Positions 52,578 through 61,876 are shown, numbered from the stretch's first letter. The stretch is DNA of 64,000 bases from Halobacillus salinus (GCF_004684905.1 NZ_SRJC01000003.1:1-64000), one strand, 5' to 3'. Numbers and translations: made by a program. Notes: generated from the letters alone by a model not told the origin.

Positions 52578-52853
52578 TTATTTCGTCACACGTTTCATTA
52601 CGAAATACGCGCAACCAAAATTACAGTATTCATACAGATAGTCTTCTAAGGTGCTTATCTTCGTATCAAAGCTCGACTTCGGGTTTTGGTCATCATAAAA
52701 TCCTTTTAATCGGAGTTGACCATACCCCCAGTCTCCTACAATAAAATCATATTTACTTAGGATGTCGCTGAACCTGCCCTCGACATCTTCTGACTGAAAG
52801 CCTTCCCGATAATCTTCGATGATCTCATATGTTTTTCCGAAAAGTTCAATCAC
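52578..52853 (-). CDS. yutD: DUF1027 protein YutD
   Basis: 91 residues from the GTG at 52853, 8 nt after GAGG of AGAGGTGAT; ATG at 52859 is an alternative. The family signature is present: SKYDFIVGDWGYGQLRLKGFY, DDQNPKSSFDTKI and YLYEYCNFGCAYF with CxxxC. Function unknown in all members. Adjacent to other yut genes, as in B. subtilis. Confidence 0.88.
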   Translation of the reverse strand: MIELFGKTYEIIEDYREGFQSEDVEGRFSDILSKYDFIVGDWGYGQLRLKGFYDDQNPKSSFDTKISTLEDYLYEYCNFGCAYFVMKRVTK

Positions 52854-52992
52854 CAACATCACCTCTACTCTTCTCTAAGTGTACCATATTTACCTACTGA
52901 CAATGAATGGCAAGTGTTTAGATGTCGAATGTTTCTGAAGAAGAAGCAAAAACTAAAAAAGAAATCGCTAAATAAAAAGGAGGAAATAAGAA

Positions 52993-53592
52993 ATGGGTAA
53001 ATTATTGGCACTTCCATTACTTGCTGTCTTACTTATGATGACAGGATGTATGGATGTTAATGACAATGAAGAAACAAGCCATAACGAAGATACGCTGAAC
53101 GGTAATACGATGGATAGTTACAATGAGAAACCACTAGAAGGGCAAGTCGGATATGTGCGTTATAAGAAAGATCAACTTGACCAAGACGTAGAGAAGAAAC
53201 GGAACATTCAAATCAACCGAGAGCAGATGTCCGATATGATCTCACGAATGATCCTAAGATATGATGGGTTCGAGGATGTAGCAACTCTTGTAACAGATTA
53301 CGAAGTACTTGTCGCTTATCAAAAACCTACGGATATGGATCCGAAACTAGCGGCAGACATGGTGCAGAAGACAGCTTATTCGATGGTACCATCCTTCTAC
53401 CGTGTTTATACCTCAGATAAACAGAGTGCATTCGGAGATATTCAAAGTGTCAGCACATCGACTGTTTATGATGAGCAGTACCGTGAAGTAATCGACAGCA
53501 TCATCAACAAGATGAAAAAAGCCCCTCAAGGCAAAGTCAAGCAGAACGACGATCAGATGGGAACACACGGTAAAATGACAAACCGAGGCTAA
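52993..53592 (+). CDS. YhcN/YlaJ-type sporulation lipoprotein
   Basis: 199 residues. The signal peptide ends LMMTGC (Cys19), a lipobox. An acidic, Asn-rich linker follows, then the YhcN/YlaJ domain (about 60-175), with ISRMILRYDGFEDVATLVTDYEVLVAY. Such proteins sit on the forespore or spore membranes and support germination or outgrowth. It occupies the position of B. subtilis yutC. AAGGAGGAAA precedes the ATG. Confidence 0.82.
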   Translation: MGKLLALPLLAVLLMMTGCMDVNDNEETSHNEDTLNGNTMDSYNEKPLEGQVGYVRYKKDQLDQDVEKKRNIQINREQMSDMISRMILRYDGFEDVATLVTDYEVLVAYQKPTDMDPKLAADMVQKTAYSMVPSFYRVYTSDKQSAFGDIQSVSTSTVYDEQYREVIDSIINKMKKAPQGKVKQNDDQMGTHGKMTNRG

Positions 53593-53666
53593 TTGCCTTA
53601 CTTTCCCAATCATAACAACATGCCCGTTGCTTAAACTAAAGGTATTAAACCCTTGAAGGTGATAAG

Positions 53667-54617
53667 ATGAAATGGATTCGCGTGATGCTGATTGTCACGT
53701 CGTTGATCATCGGAATCGGCTCTAGTCATGTCGTTCACGCTGAAGAGAAAGACGACGGCGAAGCAAGAATGGCTCTTTACAAAAAAACCGAAGCTTTAAC
53801 CGATATCCCTTGGGAGTATATTGCGGCTATCGATCAATACGAAAGACAAGTCCACGACAACCCCAAAGAAGGACGCGTGACAGCTATAGAAACAGACCCG
53901 CTATTCTGGACAGGAAGCGCTGGCGAAATGCCCTCTGCCCTCTTTCCAGATGGATGGGGAGAAGATGGAAATGGAGACAAGTCCATTGATATCGAAAATG
54001 ATGAAGATGTCTTATGGTCATTAGGAAATTACATCAAATCCTTTGGAACGACCAAGGAAGACATTAAGATTGCTTTATGGAATTATTATAAGCGAGACTT
54101 AACCGTTCAGACCATTATGAACAATGCTAAAGTGTTTGAAGAATTCGGCACCGTTTCTCTTACAAAACGCTCCTTCCCACTCCCCTTGAACACAAACTAC
54201 AGTTATCGCTCCACTTGGGGCGATGCAAGAGGATTCGGTGGAAGACGTATTCACGAAGGAACGGATATTTTTGCAAACTACGGTGTACCAGTAAAATCCA
54301 CGACCTATGGGGTCATTGAGATGAAAGGCTGGAACCGTTATGGTGGGTGGCGTATAGGAATCCGGGATATTTACAACATTTATCATTACTACGCTCACTT
54401 GCAAAGTTTTTCTGAGGACCTGGAAGTAGGAGATGTTGTAAAGCCAGGTGATGTCGTAGGTGGAGTAGGAGCAACCGGATACGGACCTCCTGGAACATCC
54501 GGTAAATTCCCTCCTCACTTGCATTATGGTATGTATCAGGATAATGGTAAGAATGAATGGTCGTTTGACCCATACCCTTATCTCAAGAGATGGGAACGAA
54601 TGGAACAGAGTAACTAA
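53667..54617 (+). CDS. lytH: Sporulation L-Ala-D-Glu endopeptidase LytH (M23)
   Basis: 316 residues. An N-terminal signal peptide or anchor (about 1-26, ending SSHVVHA), a helical region (about 35-170) and a C-terminal M23/LytM domain. Zinc ligands are in IHEGTD and HLHYG. In B. subtilis LytH (YunA) trims side chains to single L-Ala residues in cortex peptidoglycan. GAAGGTGAT precedes the ATG. lipA, next to it in B. subtilis, is not here. Confidence 0.92.
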   Translation: MKWIRVMLIVTSLIIGIGSSHVVHAEEKDDGEARMALYKKTEALTDIPWEYIAAIDQYERQVHDNPKEGRVTAIETDPLFWTGSAGEMPSALFPDGWGEDGNGDKSIDIENDEDVLWSLGNYIKSFGTTKEDIKIALWNYYKRDLTVQTIMNNAKVFEEFGTVSLTKRSFPLPLNTNYSYRSTWGDARGFGGRRIHEGTDIFANYGVPVKSTTYGVIEMKGWNRYGGWRIGIRDIYNIYHYYAHLQSFSEDLEVGDVVKPGDVVGGVGATGYGPPGTSGKFPPHLHYGMYQDNGKNEWSFDPYPYLKRWERMEQSN

Positions 54618-54654
54618 GAGAAAGCGTCGCTCGATAAGAGCGACGCTTTCTTTT
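54618..54654. terminator. Terminator between lytH and metS
   Basis: A perfect 14-bp stem AGAAAGCGTCGCTC/GAGCGACGCTTTCT between convergent genes; best T run on the plus strand. Confidence 0.9.
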
Positions 54655-54757
54655 ATTGTGATTTCGACTTTTTCACTGCGTTACCAATACTAGCAGCTAA
54701 GCCACCCCAAATAATGACGATCCCAAGGATCATAATAATAATAGCACTAGCTGTCAT
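54653..54757 (-). CDS. metS: Small subunit of a methionine/alanine NSS transporter (MetS-like)
   Basis: 34 residues: a single membrane helix (SAIIIMILGIVIIWGGLAA) and a basic tail (NAVKKSKSQ), characteristic of MetS-type small partners of NSS transporters (metPS in Corynebacterium). It starts 2 bp after the stop of the transporter gene, and its ribosome site AAAGGAGG lies inside that gene's last codons, so translation should be coupled. Too short for common ORF cut-offs. Confidence 0.88.
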   Translation of the reverse strand: MTASAIIIMILGIVIIWGGLAASIGNAVKKSKSQ

Positions 54758-54758
54758 A

Positions 54759-56285
54759 TTAGCTTACCTCCTTTTTTTGCTCTTCGAGTGAACTTGTATG
54801 CCAGCGTCTAGCTGTCATTAAGAAACCGACTACGATCGCGAAAATGGCGACTGACCATCCGCTGAAGAGGATGAACATATCGGAATATCCTTCATAGTTT
54901 CCTGTTTCCGTATCGAACTGTCTGAACAAGTTCTTCGTGAACAACTGGAACATCATGATACCAAGCACGACTGGTGTAATGACGCCTAGGCATGCTTTCC
55001 ACCATCCACCAAGGTGCAAGTCCGAAACTTCATTGGCATGTGTTTGGAAGTCGTTCAGCTTGCGAAGGAACCAAGCAATGACAACAACTTCTACTAAACC
55101 GACGAACGCGACACCGAACTGGTTGATGAAGTAATCTGCTGCGTCCAAGAAGTACAATCCACCTTGCGTTGCAAACAACAAGGAAATAACAGCAGCAAGG
55201 CCACCACCTACTGCAACAGCAGTGTTACGCGAAATACCGAACTTCTCTTTAATACCTGCAACATATGTTTCAGAAATAGAGATCAAAGAAGAAAGTCCTG
55301 CTAACACAAGGGACAAGAAGAATAGGAATCCGAATAGTCCACTTAGTGCCGGGAATTCATTGATGATCTGCGGGAAGACCACGAACGCAAGTCCTACTCC
55401 ACCAGATACAACTTCTTCTACTCCTACTCCACTTTGTTGTGCCATGAAACCTAGGGCACCAAAGACACCGATACCTGCTAACAATTCGAAACTGGAGTTA
55501 CTGAAACCAGTGATGAAAGCGTTGTTCGTAATGTCAGATTTTTTCGGTAAGTAGCTGGAGTACGTGATCATGATGGCGAATGCAATGGATAAACTGAAGA
55601 AAATTTGACCATATGCTGCCACCCATACACTAGGGTTCATAATTTGACTGAAATCAGGTGCAAAGAACGTCTGCAGTCCTTCTGCAGCTCCAGGCAACGT
55701 AATGGCACGGATTACGATAATAATGAATAAGACAACAAGTGTAGGAATGAAGATTTTGTTCGCCGCCTCAATTCCTTTTTTAACACCTGCAAATAGTACA
55801 CCTAATGTAATTGCCCATACTACGATAAGCGGTATAAGAATACCCATAACCATACCGCCAGCTTCACCTGGTGTAGCCGTTAGTTGCAAAAAGTCATTGA
55901 ACAAAAAGCTCTCCGTATCTTCTCCCCAAGATAAATTAATCGAGAAGATACTATAGCGGATTGCCCAGGCAATAATAACTGCATAGTACGTCGAAATGAC
56001 GAACGATACAAGTACAGCCCACCAACCAAGCCATTCCGTTTTACGGTTCATACGAAAGAATGATAGCGGTGCAGAGCCACGATATTTGTGACCAAGCGTG
56101 AATTCCATAACTAGTAACGGAATACCAGCGGTTAGAAGGGCGAATAGATAAGGTATAAAGAATGCTCCTCCGCCGTTCTCATAAGCTACTGCTGGGAAAC
56201 GCCAAATGTTACCCAAACCTATGGCTGATCCTACAGCAGCCAGAATAAATCCGGCCCTCGTTCCCCATTGTGCACGATTTTCCAT
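54759..56285 (-). CDS. Sodium-dependent amino-acid transporter, NSS (SNF) family
   Basis: 508 residues, about 12 membrane helices of the LeuT fold. The unwound TM1 region is AVGSAIGLGNIWRFPAVAYENGGG, with the Na+ and substrate contacts of the family. GGGAGG precedes the ATG. The downstream metS-like gene places it in the MetP group, suggesting methionine or alanine uptake; substrate is inference. Driven by a consensus sigma-A promoter (56378-56406). Confidence 0.93.
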   Translation of the reverse strand: MENRAQWGTRAGFILAAVGSAIGLGNIWRFPAVAYENGGGAFFIPYLFALLTAGIPLLVMEFTLGHKYRGSAPLSFFRMNRKTEWLGWWAVLVSFVISTYYAVIIAWAIRYSIFSINLSWGEDTESFLFNDFLQLTATPGEAGGMVMGILIPLIVVWAITLGVLFAGVKKGIEAANKIFIPTLVVLFIIIVIRAITLPGAAEGLQTFFAPDFSQIMNPSVWVAAYGQIFFSLSIAFAIMITYSSYLPKKSDITNNAFITGFSNSSFELLAGIGVFGALGFMAQQSGVGVEEVVSGGVGLAFVVFPQIINEFPALSGLFGFLFFLSLVLAGLSSLISISETYVAGIKEKFGISRNTAVAVGGGLAAVISLLFATQGGLYFLDAADYFINQFGVAFVGLVEVVVIAWFLRKLNDFQTHANEVSDLHLGGWWKACLGVITPVVLGIMMFQLFTKNLFRQFDTETGNYEGYSDMFILFSGWSVAIFAIVVGFLMTARRWHTSSLEEQKKEVS

Positions 56286-56377
56286 GAAAAGACCTCCCTT
56301 TGTTATTCCAACCCGACCTTCGAAACAAATGTCAGGATGTTCATAATTTTTTCTTTTTTCTGATTATTTCAGTTTAA

Positions 56378-56406
56378 ATTATAACCATGGAGTTCAGGCT
56401 TGTCAA
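56378..56406 (-). promoter_or_regulatory. Consensus promoter of the NSS transporter operon
   Basis: On the minus strand, TTGACA (56401-56406), exactly 17 nt, TATAAT (56378-56383): a perfect sigma-A match, with a leader of about 85 nt in which I see no riboswitch. Confidence 0.88.
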
Positions 56407-56516
56407 AGTTATTTTTTTCAATATTACGAGATAATATTAGAAACTTCGACAAATTACTTGAAGGGATCGATTTCATATAAAAGTCCTATCCTACTTTACC
56501 TACTAACAAGATCTAC

Positions 56517-56555
56517 ATAAAAAAATCTCGCTAAGTAATGAACTTAGCGAGATTC
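56517..56555 (-). terminator. Terminator of the NhaC-family transporter gene
   Basis: A perfect 13-bp stem AATCTCGCTAAGT/ACTTAGCGAGATT, then TTTTT on the minus strand. Confidence 0.92.
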
Positions 56556-56561
56556 TTCCTA

Positions 56562-58133
56562 TTAAACAGCAGTGTTTTCTTCTGATTTAGTTGTTTTCTG
56601 TGTGACACGTAATAATAGCGCAACAACGACAACAATTACTAACGTAAGCGCTAGAGGCACCCAAACAGATCCTGTAAGTCCAAGTACCACATACCCGATG
56701 GACGCCGCTACAGCAGCAATCAACGCGTATGGTAATTGGGTCATAACGTGATCGATATGGTTGGACCCTGCTCCTGTAGAAGACAGAATCGTTGTGTCGG
56801 AAATCGGCGAACAGTGGTCACCGAAAACGGATCCTGCAAGTACAGCAGATAACGCTGGTAATACTAAGGTAACATCCGTCACAGCAGCGATTTCTCCTGC
56901 AATCGGAAGCATGATCCCGAATGTTCCCCAGGAGGTTCCAGTAGACAGGGCCATGAAACCAGAAATTAAGAAAATGATCACTGGTAGGTAAGCGACACTG
57001 ATGTTCGCTTCCGTAAAGACTTGGGCAAGGTATTCACCCGTTTCCAGCTGACCGATGACGCTTCCGATCATCCAAGCAAAAATAAGAATATAAATGGCAG
57101 GAAGCATCGCCTTCAAGCCTTCAGCAAAAACATGCCCCATGGAAGACTTTTCCCCTGATTGAAGTACGTAGAGAATAGCAGCCAATACAACCGCTACAAG
57201 TCCACCCACAAACAACGAAATATTCACATTCGTATTGGCAAAGATGGCTAGAATATCTACAGGTCCTTCTGTCGTATTCCGAATTCCTGTCACGACCATA
57301 GATGTGACGGTTCCGACTATCAAAGCAACGATCGGTAGAATCAAATGATAGATTTTTCCTTTACCATGTTTCTTGAACTCATCATTCAAGTCCCCTGGTA
57401 CGTCACCTTGATCTGGGTTTGTAAGCTGACCAGTTTCGATTGCACGCTGTTCATGCTTCTTCATCGGCCCGATATCAAGCTTCATGAAAATCGTCAGGAA
57501 GACAAGAAGCAGCGCCGCAAATACGTAGAAGTTTGCAGGGATCATACGAACGAAGGCTTCAAAACCACCGAAGTCCGTAATTTCATTAGCTGCTAGGATA
57601 CTTGCAATCGTTCCGATGATGTAAGCTCCCCAACTTGAGATTGGCGAGATAACCGTAATCGGTGCTGATGTAGAGTCGATAAAATACGCAAGCTTCGCCC
57701 TCGATACGTTATAACGGTCTGTTACCGGACGTGCCACTTGTCCGACAGCTAACGCGTTAAAGTAATCATCAATAAAGATAATAATTCCTAACACAGCAGG
57801 AATCAGTTTCGCACCGCGACGCGTACGAATACGGTCAACGGCCCATTGCCCGAATGCCTGGCTTCCACCAGAGGCAGTCATAAACGCGGTTGTAATACCT
57901 AATAAGAATAAAAAGGATAGCAAATACAGGTTACCCATATTTAAACCGCCATCGTAGAAGATTTGGGCGAAGATCGACCAAATAAGAGACAGGGTCTCTA
58001 CGATATCCATTTGTGTCAGCATGAATGCACCGACGATAATACCTATTCCGAGTGATAAAATGACTTTCCTTGTAAGGAGTACAAGGACCAGCATCAAGAG
58101 TGCTGGAATTAATGAGTAAAATGTTCCTTCCAT
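56562..58133 (-). CDS. lysW: NhaC-family transporter under lysine control (LysW-type candidate)
   Basis: 523 residues with about 12 membrane helices. The NhaC superfamily is recognised by IIIFIDDYFNALAVGQVARPVTD and VFGDHCSPISDTTILSS. Superfamily members are Na+/H+ or malate/amino-acid exchangers. A lysine riboswitch controls this gene, and comparative work has named such genes lysW as lysine transporter candidates, so lysine uptake is the best hypothesis. The hydrophilic loop (MKKHEQRAIETGQ...) is in the middle. GGAGGG precedes the ATG. Confidence 0.85.
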   Translation of the reverse strand: MEGTFYSLIPALLMLVLVLLTRKVILSLGIGIIVGAFMLTQMDIVETLSLIWSIFAQIFYDGGLNMGNLYLLSFLFLLGITTAFMTASGGSQAFGQWAVDRIRTRRGAKLIPAVLGIIIFIDDYFNALAVGQVARPVTDRYNVSRAKLAYFIDSTSAPITVISPISSWGAYIIGTIASILAANEITDFGGFEAFVRMIPANFYVFAALLLVFLTIFMKLDIGPMKKHEQRAIETGQLTNPDQGDVPGDLNDEFKKHGKGKIYHLILPIVALIVGTVTSMVVTGIRNTTEGPVDILAIFANTNVNISLFVGGLVAVVLAAILYVLQSGEKSSMGHVFAEGLKAMLPAIYILIFAWMIGSVIGQLETGEYLAQVFTEANISVAYLPVIIFLISGFMALSTGTSWGTFGIMLPIAGEIAAVTDVTLVLPALSAVLAGSVFGDHCSPISDTTILSSTGAGSNHIDHVMTQLPYALIAAVAASIGYVVLGLTGSVWVPLALTLVIVVVVALLLRVTQKTTKSEENTAV

Positions 58134-58203
58134 GATGTTCCCTCCGTAAAATTCTTTTGATGTAATACGGGATTTGGAAGGCTACTGCGGGTAAAATGAG
58201 GAA

Positions 58204-58465
58204 TAAAAAAAGACAATGATAGAAAATAATCTACCATTGCCTAGTGTGGCAATTGATTATCCTCCATTTCGATCAGTAGCGCCCCATGCACCCAAAAAAG
58301 CATGCATGACAGTGTGGACTTTCTTCAAATACACACCAGAAGAAGAATGTACGACATCACATTCTGCTCCTTCGGCAGACCATCCCTTTTATTCACCTTC
58401 GTAGCTTGCCGTGCTCAGGTGAATGACTCATGACGTCTGCGCCTCTACCTCACCGATCTGATAAG
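58204..58465 (-). promoter_or_regulatory. Lysine riboswitch (L-box)
   Basis: The minus strand reads GATCGGTGAGGTAGAGGCGC at the 5' side, the core GGGATGGTCTGCCGAAGGAG, and GGGGCGCTACTGATC closing P1 (58271-58280 side). It ends in the terminator GCAATGGTAGAT/TTCTATCATTGT with TTTTTTT (58204-58242). Lysine should cause termination before the NhaC-family gene. Confidence 0.93.
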
Positions 58466-58489
58466 GTCACGCATATTCAGTTCTTTGCC

Positions 58490-58518
58490 ATTCTATCAAT
58501 ACATGTTGATTATTGCAA
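58490..58518 (-). promoter_or_regulatory. Promoter of the lysine riboswitch transcript
   Basis: On the minus strand, TTGCAA (58513-58518), 17 nt, TAGAAT (58490-58495). The -35 lies inside the 3' end of yunB. Confidence 0.75.
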
Positions 58519-59283
58519 GGGGTCCATTGGATAAGAGAAGGATGGTGACTCAGAACTGTTCCCTGTGCCTCCATAGAAGTTCGGCACCTCACCTAGAATG
58601 GTAGCGGTATCAATTGGAATATCTGTCGCAACAGTAGTCGTTTCGGTTGAGAAAGGGATTACGATTCGTACGTTCACTTCAATATGAATCGACAGCTCAA
58701 ACAAAGCAGCATTGATTCCATATTCGGTCAGTTCATTTTCAAAGTTGGACTGCACGTCCCCGATTACTCGTAATTGTACAGGGACCTTGGGTCCTAAGTT
58801 CGCTAGTAGAGCATTATTTGTCGCCTGACCAATCGGAATTTCAATGAGTGTAGCAGGTTGCTCGCCCATTTGCTCCTGGGTCATGTCCGGGTCGAGATCC
58901 GGTTCCATTGACGTGTCTTCCATAGGCAATTCATTCAATTCCATCCGCTTCAAGTACGTTTGGACACGAAGCGTGGTGTTTCGTAATACACGGTTTACAA
59001 CAATCGAGTTCCAGCCCATGTAGACGATGTTCCCTTCATCATCCTTCTCGATATTCACAAGATCTTTAAACTGAAGATCTTCTGAAATATGCTTACTTAC
59101 AGCTTCGTTGATGGCATCCCTCGCAAACTGCTGCGTTTTCGTTTCCGCTATGCTGACAAGTGCGGGTGTAATACCACGGTTGATATACCACAGACTAAGC
59201 CCAGTGAGTACCATGAAACATAGAAAGCTGATAAATATCTTCTGCCCTGTTGAGGGACCATTCATCATTCTCTTTTTTGGCAT
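58510..59283 (-). CDS. yunB: Sporulation protein YunB
   Basis: 257 residues. One N-terminal membrane helix (about 14-33), then an outside domain with IAETKTQQFARDAINEAVSK, VNRVLRNTTLRVQTYLKRME and IPIGQATNNALLANLGPKVPVQL, all typical of the family. It is mother-cell expressed in B. subtilis and needed for normal sporulation; mechanism unknown. Its ribosome site (AGGAGGGG) lies in the 3' arm of a hairpin. Confidence 0.9.
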   Translation of the reverse strand: MPKKRMMNGPSTGQKIFISFLCFMVLTGLSLWYINRGITPALVSIAETKTQQFARDAINEAVSKHISEDLQFKDLVNIEKDDEGNIVYMGWNSIVVNRVLRNTTLRVQTYLKRMELNELPMEDTSMEPDLDPDMTQEQMGEQPATLIEIPIGQATNNALLANLGPKVPVQLRVIGDVQSNFENELTEYGINAALFELSIHIEVNVRIVIPFSTETTTVATDIPIDTATILGEVPNFYGGTGNSSESPSFSYPMDPLQ

Positions 59284-59288
59284 AAAAC

Positions 59289-59329
59289 AACCCCTCCTGA
59301 CCTAACTATATGATGTCGGGAGGGGGTTT
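59289..59329 (-). terminator. Hairpin between the HD-GYP gene and yunB, overlapping the yunB ribosome site
   Basis: On the minus strand, AAACCCCCTCCCGA (59316-59329) pairs with TCAGGAGGGGTT (59289-59300) with one bulge, then GTTTT. It can act as a terminator and also masks the yunB AGGAGGGG. Confidence 0.72.
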
Positions 59330-59334
59330 ACGCC

Positions 59335-60429
59335 TTAACCGACCGAGATTGTATCACAATTTTTCACAACCACGTTCAGTTCTTTGGCTAAATCTATATC
59401 ATACTTATCCTTAAGCTCTAAACCGTTATCTTCGAAAATGCGCACAATCGGCCGATCGCACAAGGAAGGATTCTGTCTGACAACTATTCCTTTACGACCA
59501 TCGTTCAATTCAATCGACAACCCATTCGGGTAAATCGCTATGCATTTACGGAATGCTTCTACCATATGCTGATCGAATAATGTTCCTGCTCCAGAATATA
59601 TGATTTCGAGTCCCTCGTGTGGAAGCATTGCATTCCGATACACACGATTACTAGTAATTGCATCAAACACATCAGCAATGGCTAGTATTTTCCCGAAATC
59701 ATGGATATCGTCTCCTACTAACCCTCTCGGATAACCGGAACCATCTAATCTTTCATGGTGTTGAAATGCACAATGAGCCGCAACCAGAGGGATTTCACGA
59801 GAGCTGCGCAGCAAGTCGAACCCGGCTTCAGCATGCGTCTTAATCAATTCGAATTCACTATTGGTCAACTTGCCCGGTTTTAACAACACTTCTCTCGGCA
59901 CCATCATTTTCCCGACATCATGCAGGATGGCACCCATCCCCAGCTTTTCGAGTTTGTTGTATGGTAATTGGAGCTGTTTGCCTAGGGTTAAGGCGTACAT
60001 GGTCACATTGAGAGAATGTGTGAATATGTAATCATCATAAGTAAAGACGTCCGATAACAAAGTGATGGCTTCTTTATGTTGCTGAAGCTCCATCATGATG
60101 CTCCGGACGATACCATTCATTTCTTGAGCCGATTTCTCAAAAACAAAACCCTTCTTGAGTGTTTCGGAATCTTGCGCATCTCGGAATGACTTTTTAATGG
60201 ACTTGACTGCCTCTACCCGAAGTTCTTCCGGTATCGGATAGTGACTTTCGATATCCGCCGTATCTGCATCTTCAATATACACATAAGTAATATGAAAGTC
60301 AGCTAACCGCTCGATCATTCGTTCTGTCAGATGAACACCACTGGATAAGAGAATCTTTCCGTTATCATTATATATTGTCTTACCCAGCCGGTTTCCTGCT
60401 TGTAATGAACTAGTCAGTGTTAATCTCAT
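59335..60429 (-). CDS. HD-GYP domain c-di-GMP phosphodiesterase
   Basis: 364 residues with the same N-terminal domain as the protein at 36506-37531. The canonical HD-GYP set is complete: ILHDVGK (168-174), VLLKPGKLT, KTHAEAGFDLL, HHERLDGSGYPRG (GYP at 232-234), and IADVFDAITSNRVYR. It should hydrolyse c-di-GMP. A C-terminal beta domain (LNDGRKGIVVRQNP) is shared with the paralogue. GTAGGAG precedes the ATG; it follows yunD by 44 bp. Confidence 0.92.
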   Translation of the reverse strand: MRLTLTSSLQAGNRLGKTIYNDNGKILLSSGVHLTERMIERLADFHITYVYIEDADTADIESHYPIPEELRVEAVKSIKKSFRDAQDSETLKKGFVFEKSAQEMNGIVRSIMMELQQHKEAITLLSDVFTYDDYIFTHSLNVTMYALTLGKQLQLPYNKLEKLGMGAILHDVGKMMVPREVLLKPGKLTNSEFELIKTHAEAGFDLLRSSREIPLVAAHCAFQHHERLDGSGYPRGLVGDDIHDFGKILAIADVFDAITSNRVYRNAMLPHEGLEIIYSGAGTLFDQHMVEAFRKCIAIYPNGLSIELNDGRKGIVVRQNPSLCDRPIVRIFEDNGLELKDKYDIDLAKELNVVVKNCDTISVG

Positions 60430-60473
60430 AACATTCTCCTACATCTCTTAGTCGATTTCGTTCGCCTGTCTGT

Positions 60474-61865
60474 TTAGCAGAATTTTTGCAGCGCATTCGT
60501 AAGGAGGTCCCTGAGCAATTCAGGCATATAGTAGGCTTTATTTTTGGCATAAGCAATCTCAGGAAACAGTCTTCCGAACGTAAAGGTATCGGCAGTCGCA
60601 AAAGAATACGTTTCATCCATTTGCAATGGTCTTCCACCGATATTCACGCGCTGAACGTGAAACGCACCGTCAGCTCCTGTACTTCCCATGATCTCTATAC
60701 CACTAAAGACCATCTTCCCGATGACTTCTCCCCTGAAACCAAAGCCTTTCAGCTTGATTTCGGTCAGTTCTTTCGTATGTGCTACTCGTATTACCTCCAT
60801 GATTTCGTCGCCTTTCAGTTCGACTTTACACGGATTCATCGGATGAGGACAAATACGATGGACATCTTCATACGTAATCGGTCCCTCTGAAAGGTGGTCC
60901 AATAACACGCCTGCATTCAACATCGATATGTCCGCTTCCGTCCACGTTTTCAACTCATCCGTCAGCCATTGCATCAATTCAGTTTCTTGAAACCAACCAA
61001 TCTTCATCTTCTTAGAGAGGGTTACCACTGGAGTTCTAAGATTGGCTGCTGCTACAGACCTCATTTCTTGCACATGCTGGATGACCTCATCATCCTTCTT
61101 CATATGTTCTGTAGAAATCGCATAAGCCTGTTTGTTCTCTAAAACACGGTCTTCTGGATTCCATTCCAGAATGACCTCTCCTACGTGTGTACCGTGTTTG
61201 CCTGATGCAGTTAAAAGTGTATCTTCAACCAATTCTCCGTTTTGGAACAAGTGATGAGTATGCCCGCCGACTATGACGTCTATGCCTTTATACCGGCGCG
61301 CAATTTCTTCATCATCGTTGATTCCGAGGTGAGAAAGAAGGATGACGATATCCACTTGCTCCCTCAAAGGTGCCAAATAGGTATCAATAATATCGTAAGG
61401 GGATTGGACGCCCCAACCAATCTGTCTGTAGAAAGTTTCAAAAGGCGCAGTCAATCCAAGCACACCGATTCGCGTCCCTTTCTTCGATGTAAGAACTTGA
61501 TAAGGCTTTAGCCACTCAGGCTGTGGGTCTTCCATCCTGTTTAAATTCGCACAAGCTATACCAAACTTTGCATCATCATAGAGGTGGTACAAGTCGTCTC
61601 CTGACAAGGTAATTCCTTCATTATTACCTAAGTTCGCAATGTCATAACCGGCGGCGTTCATCAGTTCTACGTTCCCTTTTCCCATCAGGCCTTCTGCAAT
61701 GGGATGGAAGCGATCTACATGATCGCCATTGTCCATCAACCAATAGTCTTCTTCCTTAAGGTCGTGTTTTCTTTTCTGCTGATTGAAAAACCCAATCATT
61801 TGAGGCCAATTTTCAAAATGGCTATGTAAGTCACTTGTATAGTAGAAAAACAATTTCTCGTTCAT
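60474..61865 (-). CDS. yunD: Metallophosphatase/5'-nucleotidase family protein YunD
   Basis: 463 residues from the ATG at 61865, 7 nt after GGAG; the two preceding in-frame ATGs are too close to it. No signal peptide, so probably cytosolic, unlike secreted UshA. The N-terminal calcineurin-like domain has YTSDLHSHFEN, MDNGDHVDR, GNNEG, LLSHLG and GGHTHH; the C-terminal 5'-nucleotidase domain has LNAGVLLD. Translation is coupled to yunE, whose TGA precedes the site. Confidence 0.9.
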   Translation of the reverse strand: MNEKLFFYYTSDLHSHFENWPQMIGFFNQQKRKHDLKEEDYWLMDNGDHVDRFHPIAEGLMGKGNVELMNAAGYDIANLGNNEGITLSGDDLYHLYDDAKFGIACANLNRMEDPQPEWLKPYQVLTSKKGTRIGVLGLTAPFETFYRQIGWGVQSPYDIIDTYLAPLREQVDIVILLSHLGINDDEEIARRYKGIDVIVGGHTHHLFQNGELVEDTLLTASGKHGTHVGEVILEWNPEDRVLENKQAYAISTEHMKKDDEVIQHVQEMRSVAAANLRTPVVTLSKKMKIGWFQETELMQWLTDELKTWTEADISMLNAGVLLDHLSEGPITYEDVHRICPHPMNPCKVELKGDEIMEVIRVAHTKELTEIKLKGFGFRGEVIGKMVFSGIEIMGSTGADGAFHVQRVNIGGRPLQMDETYSFATADTFTFGRLFPEIAYAKNKAYYMPELLRDLLTNALQKFC

Positions 61866-61876
61866 CATCATTCTCC

